The translations under genes and the position numbers were made by a program. The notes under the pieces are model-generated. The model was given only the letters and a program-made list of their open reading frames with translations, ran no database searches and was not told where the DNA came from. From Halovenus salina (lineage in GTDB: Archaea; Halobacteriota; Halobacteria; Halobacteriales; Haloarculaceae), in assembly GCF_026410925.1 (NCBI RefSeq), contig NZ_CP112972.1:1860001-1924000 (forward strand): DNA of 64,000 bases, written 5' to 3'. Positions within the stretch are counted from its first letter, which is position 1; each line of letters opens with the position of its first letter. Shown piece by piece: positions 24,515-33,283 of the stretch.

Positions 24515-25765
24515 CTAGTCGTTGAGATACGCTTCGAGATTTTGCTTGAGCTGGAGGAAGTCCTGGCGGGTGTAATCCTTCATCGGGTCGTCGAACTTCG
24601 ACATGAACTGCCCATCCTGTGACCCTTCGAGCAGCGCGTCGAACTTCGGCATCGACTTCTCCAGCAGCGGCTCGACATCGAACCCGGTAAACAGCAACAT
24701 CACGTCGTAGGTGTCGGTTTTCTCGTCGGTCGGCGTGAGTGTGTTCATCTTCATGGTACTGTCCTGGTCGAACCCGTTCTTCTCGAGCCAGCTGTCGAGG
24801 GCCTTCATTACCCCCGGCTCGGTAAACCGCTCGCGCTGGCCAATCTCCGACCGCGGCGCTCTGACGACGGCGATGACGCCCTCGGCTGTCGTCGGGTCGA
24901 TTGGCGCGAACGTGTTCTCGGCCGCCAGGTCGAAAGGCATCTCCAGGTCGTAGATGGTCTCCATGTCGAGTGCCAGCCCTGGGGTTAGATGACGGGTGTT
25001 CCGCTGGGAGGGCCAGGCCATGATGTCGATGACATCTGTCGTCCCGAACGTCTCCCGGCCGGCGGCGATCATCATGTCGATGACCTTCATCAGCGCGCTG
25101 TTGACCGCGTCTTTCTGACCGAGTCCGCCCGACTGCGAGATACCAGACATGTTCTCGGCCACCTCCTCAGCGAGATGGGAGTTGTCGGCGATGAGCACGA
25201 TATCCGAGGTCTGGGAGCCGTCGTACCAGTTCAACAGCCGCGCAAAGCCCGCAATCGCGTTGAAGTGCATCTGTGCCCCCTCGTAGTCGAACGGCCACGC
25301 CGCGAGCGTGACGTGGGTGATGTTCTCAAAGGAGGTTGTGGGCGGCGCATCCCGTAGTGAGTTGACGAGATACGGCACCGAGCCACAGCCAGTGCCGCCG
25401 CCGAGCGTCGTAATGTAGAGGAAGGCGTCGGCCTCGTCTATCTCGGCGGCCTCGATCTCGTCGAAGACACGGCCCTGTTCCTGGCGGATGTTCTCTTCAC
25501 CCCAGTGGAACTTGTTCCCGGCCCCATCTTTGGGGCCGAAGTCGACGGTGTACTTCTGTGTAATCTCCTCGGCGTCGATTGGGACCGCGCTCGCGATCCG
25601 GTTGACGTTGTTCCGGATATCGGCCCGGTTCGTGTTCATTAGCAGGATACGGTCCTCGATGCCGGGATTGTCTGTCCGTTCCAGAAACCGCGAGGCGATT
25701 CGGCCGCCTCCCTCGCCGGAGGCGATGACGGCCCACCGCGTGAATTCACCTGACTCTGACATCAT
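24515..25765 (-). CDS. FtsZ/tubulin-superfamily GTPase, paralogue 1
   Basis: 416 residues. Seen: an N-terminal strand and T1 loop (WAVIASGEGGGRIASRFL, ~11-28), T3-like LLMNTNRADI, the tubulin signature loop T4 LGGGTGCGSVPYL, a helix-7-like segment (NSALMKVIDMMIAAG) and a following TTDVIDIMAW at the T7 position. It is not FtsZ1, FtsZ2 or CetZ: their NLDFAD T7 motif is absent, T4 has Cys in place of Ser/Ala, and overall length and C-terminus differ. Family knowledge: tubulin-fold proteins bind GTP and often polymerise. It starts inside the stop of the upstream membrane-protein gene (ATGA), so it is made with it. One of three paralogues here. Confidence 0.85.
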   Translation of the reverse strand: MMSESGEFTRWAVIASGEGGGRIASRFLERTDNPGIEDRILLMNTNRADIRNNVNRIASAVPIDAEEITQKYTVDFGPKDGAGNKFHWGEENIRQEQGRVFDEIEAAEIDEADAFLYITTLGGGTGCGSVPYLVNSLRDAPPTTSFENITHVTLAAWPFDYEGAQMHFNAIAGFARLLNWYDGSQTSDIVLIADNSHLAEEVAENMSGISQSGGLGQKDAVNSALMKVIDMMIAAGRETFGTTDVIDIMAWPSQRNTRHLTPGLALDMETIYDLEMPFDLAAENTFAPIDPTTAEGVIAVVRAPRSEIGQRERFTEPGVMKALDSWLEKNGFDQDSTMKMNTLTPTDEKTDTYDVMLLFTGFDVEPLLEKSMPKFDALLEGSQDGQFMSKFDDPMKDYTRQDFLQLKQNLEAYLND

Positions 25766-27879
25766 GATTGTTCCTCTTTCGTGAGCTGGGTCGGTTCGAC
25801 GGCGACGACATCCTGCTCGCTCGACCCCCTAACGAGTTCTTGCACAGTGCTGTCTGATACTGGCGCGGACAAAAAGTTACCCCGTAACGCGTCGTAACTT
25901 TTCGACTCGCCGGGGTCGAGGTTGTACCGGATGACGTTCTCGATCTCCTTGCGGAGCCGCTCCGTATCGTAGACGATGACCTTGCCGTCGTGGCGGGTCG
26001 CGTCGTGGCCTTCCCGCTGTGCCCAGACAGCGAGCAGACACGGGATGTACTCGCTGTCGACGGGGAACGACATTTCGGTGCTCAGGTAGCTCTCCTCCTC
26101 GAATCGGCTCTCGAACCGCGAGGAGATTGTCGGGAGAATCTGGTCGATGTCGATGTCGACGCCCTCACAGAGTTTGTCGCGCAGCGAAACCTCGGCCAGT
26201 TCGAGGCCCACGCTGATGTCGTCGTCGACGGTAACCGTCCGCTCGACCGACCCGTAGGAGTCGTCAGCCGGCTCGGCACGGAGCGTGTACTCGCCGTAGG
26301 GCACTTCCTCGAAGCTGGCCTCAGCGACCAACGGCGTCCGACAACGCCTCTCGCGCGTGGTCGACCCCGAGAGTGTCACGGTCACCTCCCGCTCTGGCCC
26401 ACCTTCCGGGAACGCGACGCTCACGTCGACGGTGTACTCTTCGCCGCCGCCGGCCATCACCAGCTGTGGCACGTTGGGGTCGAAATCCACCTCGTCCATA
26501 TGCTTTCGGTAGTACAGCCCCAGGAACTGCTCTTCGAGGTCAGAGACGGGGAGGTCCGCACCGGTCACGCTCCCCTCTGTCCGGAGCGTCTCGGTGATCT
26601 GTGATTCGACGCGGTCGAACCCAGTCACGACGCTTGCTTTCGGCTTGACCGCCTCCAGTGCCGACAGCAGGCTGTCGGCCGCCGTGTCGAACTCCGAGCG
26701 AAACGCCGTGATATCCGAACTAGAGCGTAGCGTCTGCACGAAGCTGGTCTCGGCCGCGGGCGGCCGCTCGTACCAGCCGTCGGGCACGTCTGCCCCCTCA
26801 AGCGCGTCGATTGCCTCGTCGAGCTGTCCCTCTAGCTCCTCGACGACGGCGAGACAGGTGTCTCGGACGGCGTCCCGGACGCGCCGGAGTTCCGCGATTT
26901 CGATTGCGTCGTCGAACGACCTGAGTTCGCCGGCGTAGCCGTCGAGCTCCTCCTGATAGCTCGGCCCGAGATACCGGTCGAAGGATTTGTTGCTGGCGGT
27001 CCGCAACAGCGCCTCGATGGCCGACTGCTGGTCATCGAATGTCGTCGCGGCGTCGCGTTCGACCATATCCCGCGCGTCCAGAATGTCAGCGACAGCCGCG
27101 TCGTACCGGCGACCAGTCGCGGCCTGGCGCGCATCTGAAAGCAACTCTTCGGCCTCCTGTGAGGCGCTGTCGGTGCTCGTCAGCGCGTCCTGGAGCGCGC
27201 CACAGGCGTCTTCGACGACCTCGTCGGCGGCCTGGTAGCAGTCGTCGAGATACCCCCCGACCTCCTGCCAGGACTGTGTAGTGTCGTATCGGTCGGGTCC
27301 GCCTGCCGGAACCGTCTCAGGGTCGACCGTCCAGGGGTCTGCGACGAGCCCGCTCAGCCGTTCGAGCGTCGTGTTGACCTCCCGGATGCGGCTCTGGATG
27401 TTCTCGGTGACCTGTGCGAGCACCCAGCCGTCAAGATCGCCCATCTCGTTTTCGAGCCGGTTGATGTCCTCAAGCGAGCCGAGGTTGCGGCTGCCGACAT
27501 CGAAAGTACCCGAATCGGGGTCGAAGGCGATGCCGTTCGAGTCGAGATCGCCGACGTACCGTTCGAGCTCCTCCCACTCGGCCGCGGTGATTCCCTCTGG
27601 ATACTCTGTCTCGATACGCTGTGCGAGCTGCCAGACATCGCTGAACTGTTCACCCAGCTTGCGGGCCTTCCGTCGCTCGAACTCGGTCCGGCTCGTTCCG
27701 GTCGACTGTATCGTCTGGTTGACCCAGAGATAGCCGACGACGACGAGCAACGGGATAATCGCCACCTGCGCGTAGACGGCGGCCTGTGATCCCTCGACGT
27801 AGAAGATACCGGCACTCGCCCCACCGGCGACGACGACGAGCAGGAACATGCCGATTGCCATCCGGTAGCGCGGTTTCAC
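25762..27879 (-). CDS. Two-TM membrane protein with long helical and Ig-like cytoplasmic part
   Basis: 705 residues from a GTG start that overlaps the upstream stop (GTGA). Seen: two N-terminal membrane helices (MAIGMFLLVVVAGGASAGIF; VYAQVAIIPLLVVVGYLW); a very long helical, coiled-coil-prone cytoplasmic region (~60-430); a carboxypeptidase-regulatory-like beta domain (~460-560: VTVTLSGSTTRERRC, VPYGEYTLRAEPADD); and a C-terminal mixed domain ending ATRHDGKVIVYDTERLRKEI and a final helix. The topology puts nearly everything in the cytoplasm, where it could bind the tubulin-like protein encoded immediately downstream. No named family. Confidence 0.7.
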   Translation of the reverse strand: MKPRYRMAIGMFLLVVVAGGASAGIFYVEGSQAAVYAQVAIIPLLVVVGYLWVNQTIQSTGTSRTEFERRKARKLGEQFSDVWQLAQRIETEYPEGITAAEWEELERYVGDLDSNGIAFDPDSGTFDVGSRNLGSLEDINRLENEMGDLDGWVLAQVTENIQSRIREVNTTLERLSGLVADPWTVDPETVPAGGPDRYDTTQSWQEVGGYLDDCYQAADEVVEDACGALQDALTSTDSASQEAEELLSDARQAATGRRYDAAVADILDARDMVERDAATTFDDQQSAIEALLRTASNKSFDRYLGPSYQEELDGYAGELRSFDDAIEIAELRRVRDAVRDTCLAVVEELEGQLDEAIDALEGADVPDGWYERPPAAETSFVQTLRSSSDITAFRSEFDTAADSLLSALEAVKPKASVVTGFDRVESQITETLRTEGSVTGADLPVSDLEEQFLGLYYRKHMDEVDFDPNVPQLVMAGGGEEYTVDVSVAFPEGGPEREVTVTLSGSTTRERRCRTPLVAEASFEEVPYGEYTLRAEPADDSYGSVERTVTVDDDISVGLELAEVSLRDKLCEGVDIDIDQILPTISSRFESRFEEESYLSTEMSFPVDSEYIPCLLAVWAQREGHDATRHDGKVIVYDTERLRKEIENVIRYNLDPGESKSYDALRGNFLSAPVSDSTVQELVRGSSEQDVVAVEPTQLTKEEQS

Positions 27880-28913
27880 ACTACCACCCCCAGGATGTCG
27901 AACACGAGAAGCGCGGCGAGCCCGGCGACCAGCAGTACCGCGCCGGCGACCCACGGCACCGTCAACACGCCGAGAGTGAGGGTGTTTTTGCTGCTCATCT
28001 GGCGGAAGTCATCGACTTCCTTCCCCTTGCGCCAAGGGATGACCGCGCCGGCCAGGAGGCCGACGAGGAGCCCGCCGAGCAGTCCAAGACCGGTGTTCCG
28101 TCTGACTGTCGACTGTATCTCACTGTTGACGGCTTCGAGCGTTGCGAGCGATTCCGCCGCCGCCTGATCTGTCTGTGTGACAACACTGCTCTCTTTCTCT
28201 TGTAGTGTATTCATCGCCATCGTCGTATTCTCGGGCTGGGGGTTCTTTCGTGCCTGCTCATAGAGGATGCGTTCCACCGCTGCCGTTTCGTTCAGTAGAT
28301 CGCCCCGTACGTCCGTGAGGTTGCGCAGTATGTCCGCGTAGTCGGCCGCAGCCTGGGGGTCGGCGTCCGCAGAGATGTTGAACGTATCGAGTCGCTCTGT
28401 CGTGTTCGTTATCGCCGCCCTCGTCTCCAGGAAAGCGTTCTCTTTGTCGTCAAGCTGTTCCCGTGCGCTGATGCTATACAGACGCAACTGCGAGTCGAGC
28501 AGTCGGCCAGTACCATCGTACACCGTCTCGTCGGGCGACTCGATTGTGGGGCCCGTGACCGGATCGACTCCGCTGACGGCCTCGGTTAGATTGACGCTTC
28601 CGGTTGCTGTTTTCCGTATCCTGACGTCGGAGTCACGCTCCTCGATCTCGTATGCGCCCGACTCCTCGAGGGTCCACGAGCCGTTCTCCCGGCTCACCTG
28701 GGTGTTGTTCTCACAGACAACGACCGAGAGTTCGCTGCCGGGATAGAGCACGACGGTCTCGTTGTGTATCTCTTCCGTGGGTGTCACGCCGACGACTGTC
28801 GTGTTGTTGTGACCCGAACACGGCGCCTCGGCTGCTTGCGTCCCAGAGACGGTTCCGGCCGCGCCCAGGAACGCGACGAGTACCACACACAGCATGAGGC
28901 CACGTCGCGTCAT
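27876..28913 (-). CDS. Secreted membrane protein with two C-terminal TM helices, unnamed
   Basis: 345 residues. Seen: a signal peptide (GLMLCVVLVAFLGAAGTVSG); an extracytoplasmic part with an N-terminal beta portion holding two cysteines (EAPCSGHNN, VVVCENN) and a helical stalk (~130-265); then two membrane helices (GLGLLGGLLVGLLAGAVIP, and VPWVAGAVLLVAGLAALLVF) joined by a short charged cytoplasmic loop (WRKGKEVDDFRQMSSK). The ATG overlaps the stop of the 84-residue gene (ATGA), and its own stop overlaps the next GTG. Same overall plan as the 334-residue protein of this operon, possibly a distant relative. Confidence 0.7.
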   Translation of the reverse strand: MTRRGLMLCVVLVAFLGAAGTVSGTQAAEAPCSGHNNTTVVGVTPTEEIHNETVVLYPGSELSVVVCENNTQVSRENGSWTLEESGAYEIEERDSDVRIRKTATGSVNLTEAVSGVDPVTGPTIESPDETVYDGTGRLLDSQLRLYSISAREQLDDKENAFLETRAAITNTTERLDTFNISADADPQAAADYADILRNLTDVRGDLLNETAAVERILYEQARKNPQPENTTMAMNTLQEKESSVVTQTDQAAAESLATLEAVNSEIQSTVRRNTGLGLLGGLLVGLLAGAVIPWRKGKEVDDFRQMSSKNTLTLGVLTVPWVAGAVLLVAGLAALLVFDILGVVV

Positions 28914-29164
28914 TGTAGCTCCCTCCGCCAGTAGATGAACGTCACGCCGCTCCCGACGAGTAAGCCAACTCCCGTCCCGACGGCCGCACCCGACAGAAGC
29001 TGTGTCGTCGTATCCGAGGCAACTTCAAGCCCTGTCTCGACGGACTCGGCGGTATCGATTGCTTCGGCGATGGTGTTGCCGCCCTCGCCGGCTGCTGTTC
29101 CCCCGAGAAAGACCAGTCCGACGAGTACCAGCCCGGCGGCCACTACCGCAGCCGCACTCTTCAT
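28910..29164 (-). CDS. Small two-TM protein
   Basis: 84 residues: an N-terminal hydrophobic segment (AAAVVAAGLVLVGLVFLGG), either a signal peptide or a membrane helix, a short polar linker rich in Glu/Thr, a second hydrophobic segment (GAAVGTGVGLLVGSGVTFIY) and a charged C-terminus WRRELQ. It is coupled on both sides by ATGA overlaps to the tubulin-like gene upstream and the membrane-protein gene downstream, which is strong evidence that the small frame is real. Function unknown; the glycine-rich second helix could oligomerise. Confidence 0.7.
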   Translation of the reverse strand: MKSAAAVVAAGLVLVGLVFLGGTAAGEGGNTIAEAIDTAESVETGLEVASDTTTQLLSGAAVGTGVGLLVGSGVTFIYWRRELQ

Positions 29165-30474
29165 GCGTTTCCATCACCTCGTGCCTCCGCGGGCTGGTCG
29201 CCCGTTGGCACCCCCTCGCCGGGCGGTCCTTGGCCGACCTGTCCGGTTGGGGAAGTGTCTGCCGTCGGTGCGCCGCTTTCGGTCTCGTACTCCTCGGCAA
29301 GGCGCTCGATCTCCTGTATTCGGGTGATCTCTTCGCGGGGGAAGGTGAGCAACGCGGTAAACGATGCGAGATTGCGTTTCGTGAGCGTGACACCCAGGTT
29401 CACCTCGTTGCAGTGCATCGTCAGCATCGAGCGGAACTTCGAGGTGTCGATGCGGTAGTCGCTATCTCGGATGTACCTGCTGGGTGCCCGCAGGAGACCA
29501 ATTCCCTTCTCCATCTCCTCCATCTCGGCGTCTTCGAGGCTCTGTTTCAGCCGCGCCCTGTCCCACAGGTCCGTCGCGGTAATCTCCTGACGGCCGACGA
29601 AAGGGAGCAGATACCCCGGCAGCGAGCGGGTCATCATCACCGACCGCGCAAGCGACGCATACCCCGTCGTATCAGCCTGTCCGGTCCCCTCCAGCGACAG
29701 CGACGTGATGATGTCTTGCAGGTCGATAATCGGTGGGTCGACGTCGTACTCGCTCCGGTCGATACGTTCGAGAATCGGACCGGAGACGAGGTCGACAATA
29801 CTGTCCGCGACAAAGCGGTTATACTCGGTGAACTGCCCCTCGGCGGCGTTGTGATAGGCAAGACGCTGGTTGTCGACGAGCACGACACCGTCGGCTGCGT
29901 CCTCGATTCGGTCCAGCCCGTACCGCGCGTTCCAGGCCTGACGACTCGGTGTCGCCTCCATATCGTCCTCCCCGACCGGCCCCTGCGTGTTCGGCAGCAC
30001 ACAGACTGCGATGACACGCGTGACGCCGTTCGTGTACTGTCTGATCTCGTCGGCGATATGTGATGAGATACCACAGCCAGTACCGCCGCCCAGCCCCACA
30101 CAGACAAACGCAAACGGGATGTCGGCATCTTGGCTGATTTCCTCCTCGTCGACGCTTGCCTCCCCGAGCTGTTCGTCGAGTACGTCCCAGACCTCATCAC
30201 GGTGCTGGCGCATTACCTCGTTAGCCTGGACGGGGTTCCGTCCGAAGCCGCCGGTCACCCGCTCCTCGAACCCCGCCGTCCCCCCTCTGATGAGCCCGTG
30301 TTGCTCTGCGACCCCGTACCACCGGTCTGACTCGATGTTCGAGAGGTTCTGTAGGTCGCGGATTGTCGAGTTGAAGACAATTGGGTGTGCGATCTTTGAT
30401 ATGTTCTTGTGCCCGAAAACCTCGTCAACAATCGCACTGCCTGCCTGTCCCGTGCCCACGAATAAGTACGGCAT
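29161..30474 (-). CDS. FtsZ/tubulin-superfamily GTPase, paralogue 2
   Basis: 437 residues. Seen: T1-like loop YLFVGTGQAGSAIVDEVF at the extreme N-terminus, T3-like IVFNSTIRDL, signature T4 GLGGGTGCGISSHIADEI, and PPIIDLQDIITSL, which aligns with the FtsZ T7 catalytic loop (GLINLDFADVKTVM) with the acidic residue kept. Phe/Tyr-rich middle, then a disordered Gly/Pro/Thr tail (~395-437), as many FtsZ proteins have a tail for partner binding. It has its own TATA element and is the first gene of an eight-gene run coupled mostly by ATGA-type overlaps. More FtsZ-like than paralogues 1 and 3. Confidence 0.87.
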   Translation of the reverse strand: MPYLFVGTGQAGSAIVDEVFGHKNISKIAHPIVFNSTIRDLQNLSNIESDRWYGVAEQHGLIRGGTAGFEERVTGGFGRNPVQANEVMRQHRDEVWDVLDEQLGEASVDEEEISQDADIPFAFVCVGLGGGTGCGISSHIADEIRQYTNGVTRVIAVCVLPNTQGPVGEDDMEATPSRQAWNARYGLDRIEDAADGVVLVDNQRLAYHNAAEGQFTEYNRFVADSIVDLVSGPILERIDRSEYDVDPPIIDLQDIITSLSLEGTGQADTTGYASLARSVMMTRSLPGYLLPFVGRQEITATDLWDRARLKQSLEDAEMEEMEKGIGLLRAPSRYIRDSDYRIDTSKFRSMLTMHCNEVNLGVTLTKRNLASFTALLTFPREEITRIQEIERLAEEYETESGAPTADTSPTGQVGQGPPGEGVPTGDQPAEARGDGNA

Positions 30475-30544
30475 TATTCAACTGATAATAGGCCACTCGT
30501 ATAAAACTACGTGCTGAGGCAGGGCCGGTATTTGTCCGCCGTGC
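30475..30544 (-). promoter_or_regulatory. Promoter of the tubulin-like/membrane-protein operon
   Basis: On the minus strand a TTTTATA element (30500-30506) lies 26-32 bp before the ATG at 30474, the spacing of a leaderless haloarchaeal promoter. The 70-bp gap after the helical-protein gene and the tight packing downstream suggest that this drives the eight genes down to 17255. Confidence 0.55.
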
Positions 30545-32062
30545 TCAACCGCGAAGTTCCTTCAGCAGGACGAAGTAGGAGTGGGTCTCGTAGAGCCCTT
30601 CAACCCACTCCAGTACCTGCTCGGCGGCGTCGGCCAGCGCCGCGGCCTGTTGTAACTCTCCCTGCGCCTGGCGGTCGCGTGCGTCTTCGAGCAGCGTCGA
30701 TGCGAGGTCGAAGAAATATATCGGGATGGTGTGATCGCAGTCTGGGTACTCCGAGGGGTACGACTGCCGCATCTCGGACCGACGGTCATCGACCTCCTTG
30801 ATCTGCGTTTCGAGTTCGCCAGTCTCGTCATCGTCGTCGGTCGGCTCTGCGAGCTGTGGAATGAGCGTGCGGTCGTAGTACCGCAGCTCCTGGCGGGAGG
30901 CATACAGCGTCAACAGATCAGCGTCGTTTGACCGCTGGGCGGTCTCTTTGATGTCCGCGATGCGCTCCCGGAGATGCGGGACGACCGTGCTGCTGAGGGT
31001 GCTCAGGTCCGACAGCAGCCTATCAGCTGTCTGTTTGACCGCCTCAGGGTCAACCCCGTCGAGACGTGTCGTGATTGTCTCTGTCCGGTCGATTGCTTCG
31101 ACCGCGTCGGTGATTGCCTCGGTGACATGTCGGTCCTCGACGCTGTGAACGTTCTGGAGCACGCGGAGAAACTCCCGGGACGGCTTGCTCTGGGGCGCAT
31201 CGCCCGCGTCGACACTCGCAGCGAACCGGGCGACGCTGGCCGACTCGTCGGCGAACCACACCGCCTCCTCGGCCAGATCTGCGGCGAGTTGCGTGGCCGC
31301 CTGCTCGGGGTCGTCTGTGTCGGCCGTCCACGCCGTCTGGGTCGCTGCCGTCCCGCAGATCTCGTCGGCCGTCTCTGCGAGCTGTCGGTAGTCGCGCTGG
31401 TAGGTTTCGAGGTCGTCTGCTGTCGTCTCCAACGTTTGGCCGACCTTCGACAGCTGCCGAGCGCCGTCGCCGCCGAGGCCCTCGACGGCCTGTGTCAGCT
31501 CGCGACCGAGCCGGCGGGGCTCCTGTCGTACCGAGAGTGAGCCAAGCGCACGGGTGAGCTGTCGGTGGCGGTCGAGCTCCGTGACTGTCTCGCCGAGTGT
31601 TGCTGCGAGCCGGCCGCTCCCATCCTGGGATGCACTCTCCAGATCGTCGAGTAACTGGCCTGCGGTGCCGGAGTCGACGGTGTGGCGCTCACGGACGTCC
31701 CGGAGGTCGTCCTGTAGTCCACGCGGCTGTGCGTGGTCCGGCGTAGCGCTACTGGACCGATCTTTCGACTCCGTCCCCACCGAGAGCTCTCCAATCTCGA
31801 CGGCCTCGGCGAGTGCCGTCAGCTGTTCGACCTCTCCCGCCGATTGGTCGATGCCGTACTGTTCGGGCTGGTCGAGATCGTCAACGAGTGTCTCCGCTGC
31901 GTCCAGCAGCGACACAACCGCCTGGGTAACGTCCTGTGGATGTGGCTCGGTTCCGAGCTGGTTTGCTGGTGCCGCGAGGATATCCTCTGGCGGTGCTGCC
32001 CTCCCTTGTCGGTCGCCTCCGTCGGTGAGAAGCGGCCTGTCTGTCTGTGTCTGTCTGTTCAT
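30545..32062 (-). CDS. Long helical cytoplasmic protein, unnamed
   Basis: 505 residues, no signal or membrane helix, predicted almost entirely alpha-helical with several coiled-coil-prone stretches (for example GLQDDLRDVRERHTVDSG, KVGQTLETTADDLETYQRDY, VVPHLRERIADIKETAQRS) and a more ordered C-terminal bundle (IPIYFFDLASTLLEDARDRQ, QVLEWVEGLYETHSYFVLL). The first ~40 residues are disordered. It starts 20 bp after the zinc-ribbon/PH-like gene. Its position between two tubulin-like genes suggests a filament-binding or spacer protein, but sequence alone does not show this. Confidence 0.65.
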   Translation of the reverse strand: MNRQTQTDRPLLTDGGDRQGRAAPPEDILAAPANQLGTEPHPQDVTQAVVSLLDAAETLVDDLDQPEQYGIDQSAGEVEQLTALAEAVEIGELSVGTESKDRSSSATPDHAQPRGLQDDLRDVRERHTVDSGTAGQLLDDLESASQDGSGRLAATLGETVTELDRHRQLTRALGSLSVRQEPRRLGRELTQAVEGLGGDGARQLSKVGQTLETTADDLETYQRDYRQLAETADEICGTAATQTAWTADTDDPEQAATQLAADLAEEAVWFADESASVARFAASVDAGDAPQSKPSREFLRVLQNVHSVEDRHVTEAITDAVEAIDRTETITTRLDGVDPEAVKQTADRLLSDLSTLSSTVVPHLRERIADIKETAQRSNDADLLTLYASRQELRYYDRTLIPQLAEPTDDDDETGELETQIKEVDDRRSEMRQSYPSEYPDCDHTIPIYFFDLASTLLEDARDRQAQGELQQAAALADAAEQVLEWVEGLYETHSYFVLLKELRG

Positions 32063-32082
32063 GTTTCCTGTCGTTTTGGTGC

Positions 32083-33240
32083 TCAGCGCCGTGCACGGCG
32101 CTCGTCGCGCATCTTCGAGCGGAGGCGGGCCTGAGCCTCTTCGGCCACGCGCTGGTCGACTGTCCCGAGACCACTGATGTTCTCGCCCCGTGAGGTGACG
32201 ATGCGGAGATTGGTCACGCCTAGCTCGTCGTTGGTCGTGATTGTCTCGATGTTGTCGTAGTAGATATTTATCGTTGTCCCGGTGTTCTTCTCGTCGCGGC
32301 CCTTCATGTTGTACTCGCTGTCCAGATCAACCGAGACGGAGACATCCGAGAGGACCATATGGTCAGCGAGATAGTTCTTCGATGGCTCGACCAGGAACGG
32401 TGAACTGCCGCTGTGTGAACGGAAATTGAACGCGTCGATGACCTCGGTTCTGTCGATACCGAGGCGACTCTCGGCCCGATTCGCCGAGCTTGCGAAAAAT
32501 GCGTCTCGGAACGCCGCGTAATGTTCGTTGACCTCTCTGACGCCGAAGTACCAGACGACCGAACCGATTACCAGCCCAACGACCGTCATGCCGCCGATGC
32601 CGTTGCCCTCCATCTCCATACCGACGGCGAGTATGACAAACAACACCCCGAATCCGACGATGGTCTTGATCGGGCTCCAGCCGATTTTCCAGAGGATATC
32701 GTTCACGTCTGGCTCGCTCGGGGCCTGTCCGGATGTGCCAAGCAGCGATCCACCCGACCCGGCACCACCTCGATTCCCACCCGCGCCGGATTGTCCGCCG
32801 GACTGCTGGCTCTGTCTGGGTTGTCGCGGTTTCGGTGTATCTCTCTCTGAGGACTCGCCGGACTGCTGGCTCTGACCCGGCTGTCGCGGCTTCGGTGTAT
32901 CTCTCTCTGAGGACCCGGAGTGGGCGTCTCTGTTCGGTTGGCTCGACGCGTCTCTGGAGGCACCTCCCTGAGATCTGTCTCCGGGTGTCGACCCGCGCCC
33001 GCCGCGTCGCGTCCCAGACTGGCGTTCAGATGCACGCGGCGACTCTCGCCGGTCGCTCTCGCCGCCCCCATTGTGTGATTCCCTGTCGGGCTGTGAGCGG
33101 TCCGACTCGCCGTTTCCTTGCTGTCCACGGGGTTCTCTCTCTGCCGGTTCGTCCCCCTCTTCTGGAAGCTCTGCGCCACACGACGGACAGTAGCTCCGCC
33201 CCGGGCCAGCAGTCTCCCCACAGTTCGAACAAATCGCCAT
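32083..33240 (-). CDS. Zinc-ribbon, linker, two-TM and PH-like domain protein
   Basis: 385 residues. Seen: an N-terminal double-CxxC zinc ribbon (CSNCGE...CPSCGAE, Cys4/7/18/21); a disordered Ser/Gln/Arg linker (~27-175) containing two near-identical 20-residue repeats (SSERDTPKPRQPxQSQQSG); two membrane helices (TIVGFGVLFVILAVGMEM; MTVVGLVIGSVVWYFGV); and a C-terminal beta domain (~275-365) with VDLDSEYNMKGRDEK, INIYYDNIETITTND and VTNLRIVTSRGENISG, like bacterial PH-like domains. Both termini would be cytoplasmic. Such a layout suits an adaptor between membrane and soluble partners. Starts 43 bp after the third tubulin-like gene. Confidence 0.7.
   Translation of the reverse strand: MAICSNCGETAGPGRSYCPSCGAELPEEGDEPAEREPRGQQGNGESDRSQPDRESHNGGGESDRRESPRASERQSGTRRGGRGSTPGDRSQGGASRDASSQPNRDAHSGSSERDTPKPRQPGQSQQSGESSERDTPKPRQPRQSQQSGGQSGAGGNRGGAGSGGSLLGTSGQAPSEPDVNDILWKIGWSPIKTIVGFGVLFVILAVGMEMEGNGIGGMTVVGLVIGSVVWYFGVREVNEHYAAFRDAFFASSANRAESRLGIDRTEVIDAFNFRSHSGSSPFLVEPSKNYLADHMVLSDVSVSVDLDSEYNMKGRDEKNTGTTINIYYDNIETITTNDELGVTNLRIVTSRGENISGLGTVDQRVAEEAQARLRSKMRDERRARR
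32801..32914. repeat. Two-copy 60-bp tandem repeat inside the zinc-ribbon/PH-like gene
   Basis: The block 32801-32860 is repeated at 32861-32914 with a few substitutions (shared GACTGCTGGCTCTG and TTCGGTGTATCTCTCTCTGA). The unit is in frame and encodes the 20-residue linker repeat, so copy number could vary between strains without breaking the protein. Confidence 0.8.
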
Positions 33241-33283
33241 ATATGCCAGACTGTTCTGGGGTAGCCTTAGCTTTTCCGGGTAC

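Noticed and set aside
23708..24622. 304-codon plus-strand frame antisense to the 1150-residue membrane protein
   Set aside because: Ser/Thr-rich composition typical of a shadow frame, and it conflicts with the signal peptide and packed operon on the other strand.
17255..30474. Possible pilus, archaellum or type IV secretion operon
   Set aside because: No pilin signal, secretion ATPase of the GspE type or FlaJ-like protein is encoded; the only nucleotide-binding proteins here are tubulin-like.
24515..30474. Naming the tubulin-like genes ftsZ or cetZ
   Set aside because: They lack the T7 NLDFAD motif and conserved context of FtsZ1, FtsZ2 and CetZ, so only superfamily membership is supported.
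32801..32914. CRISPR-like repeat
   Set aside because: Only two adjacent in-frame copies with no spacers, lying within a coding region.
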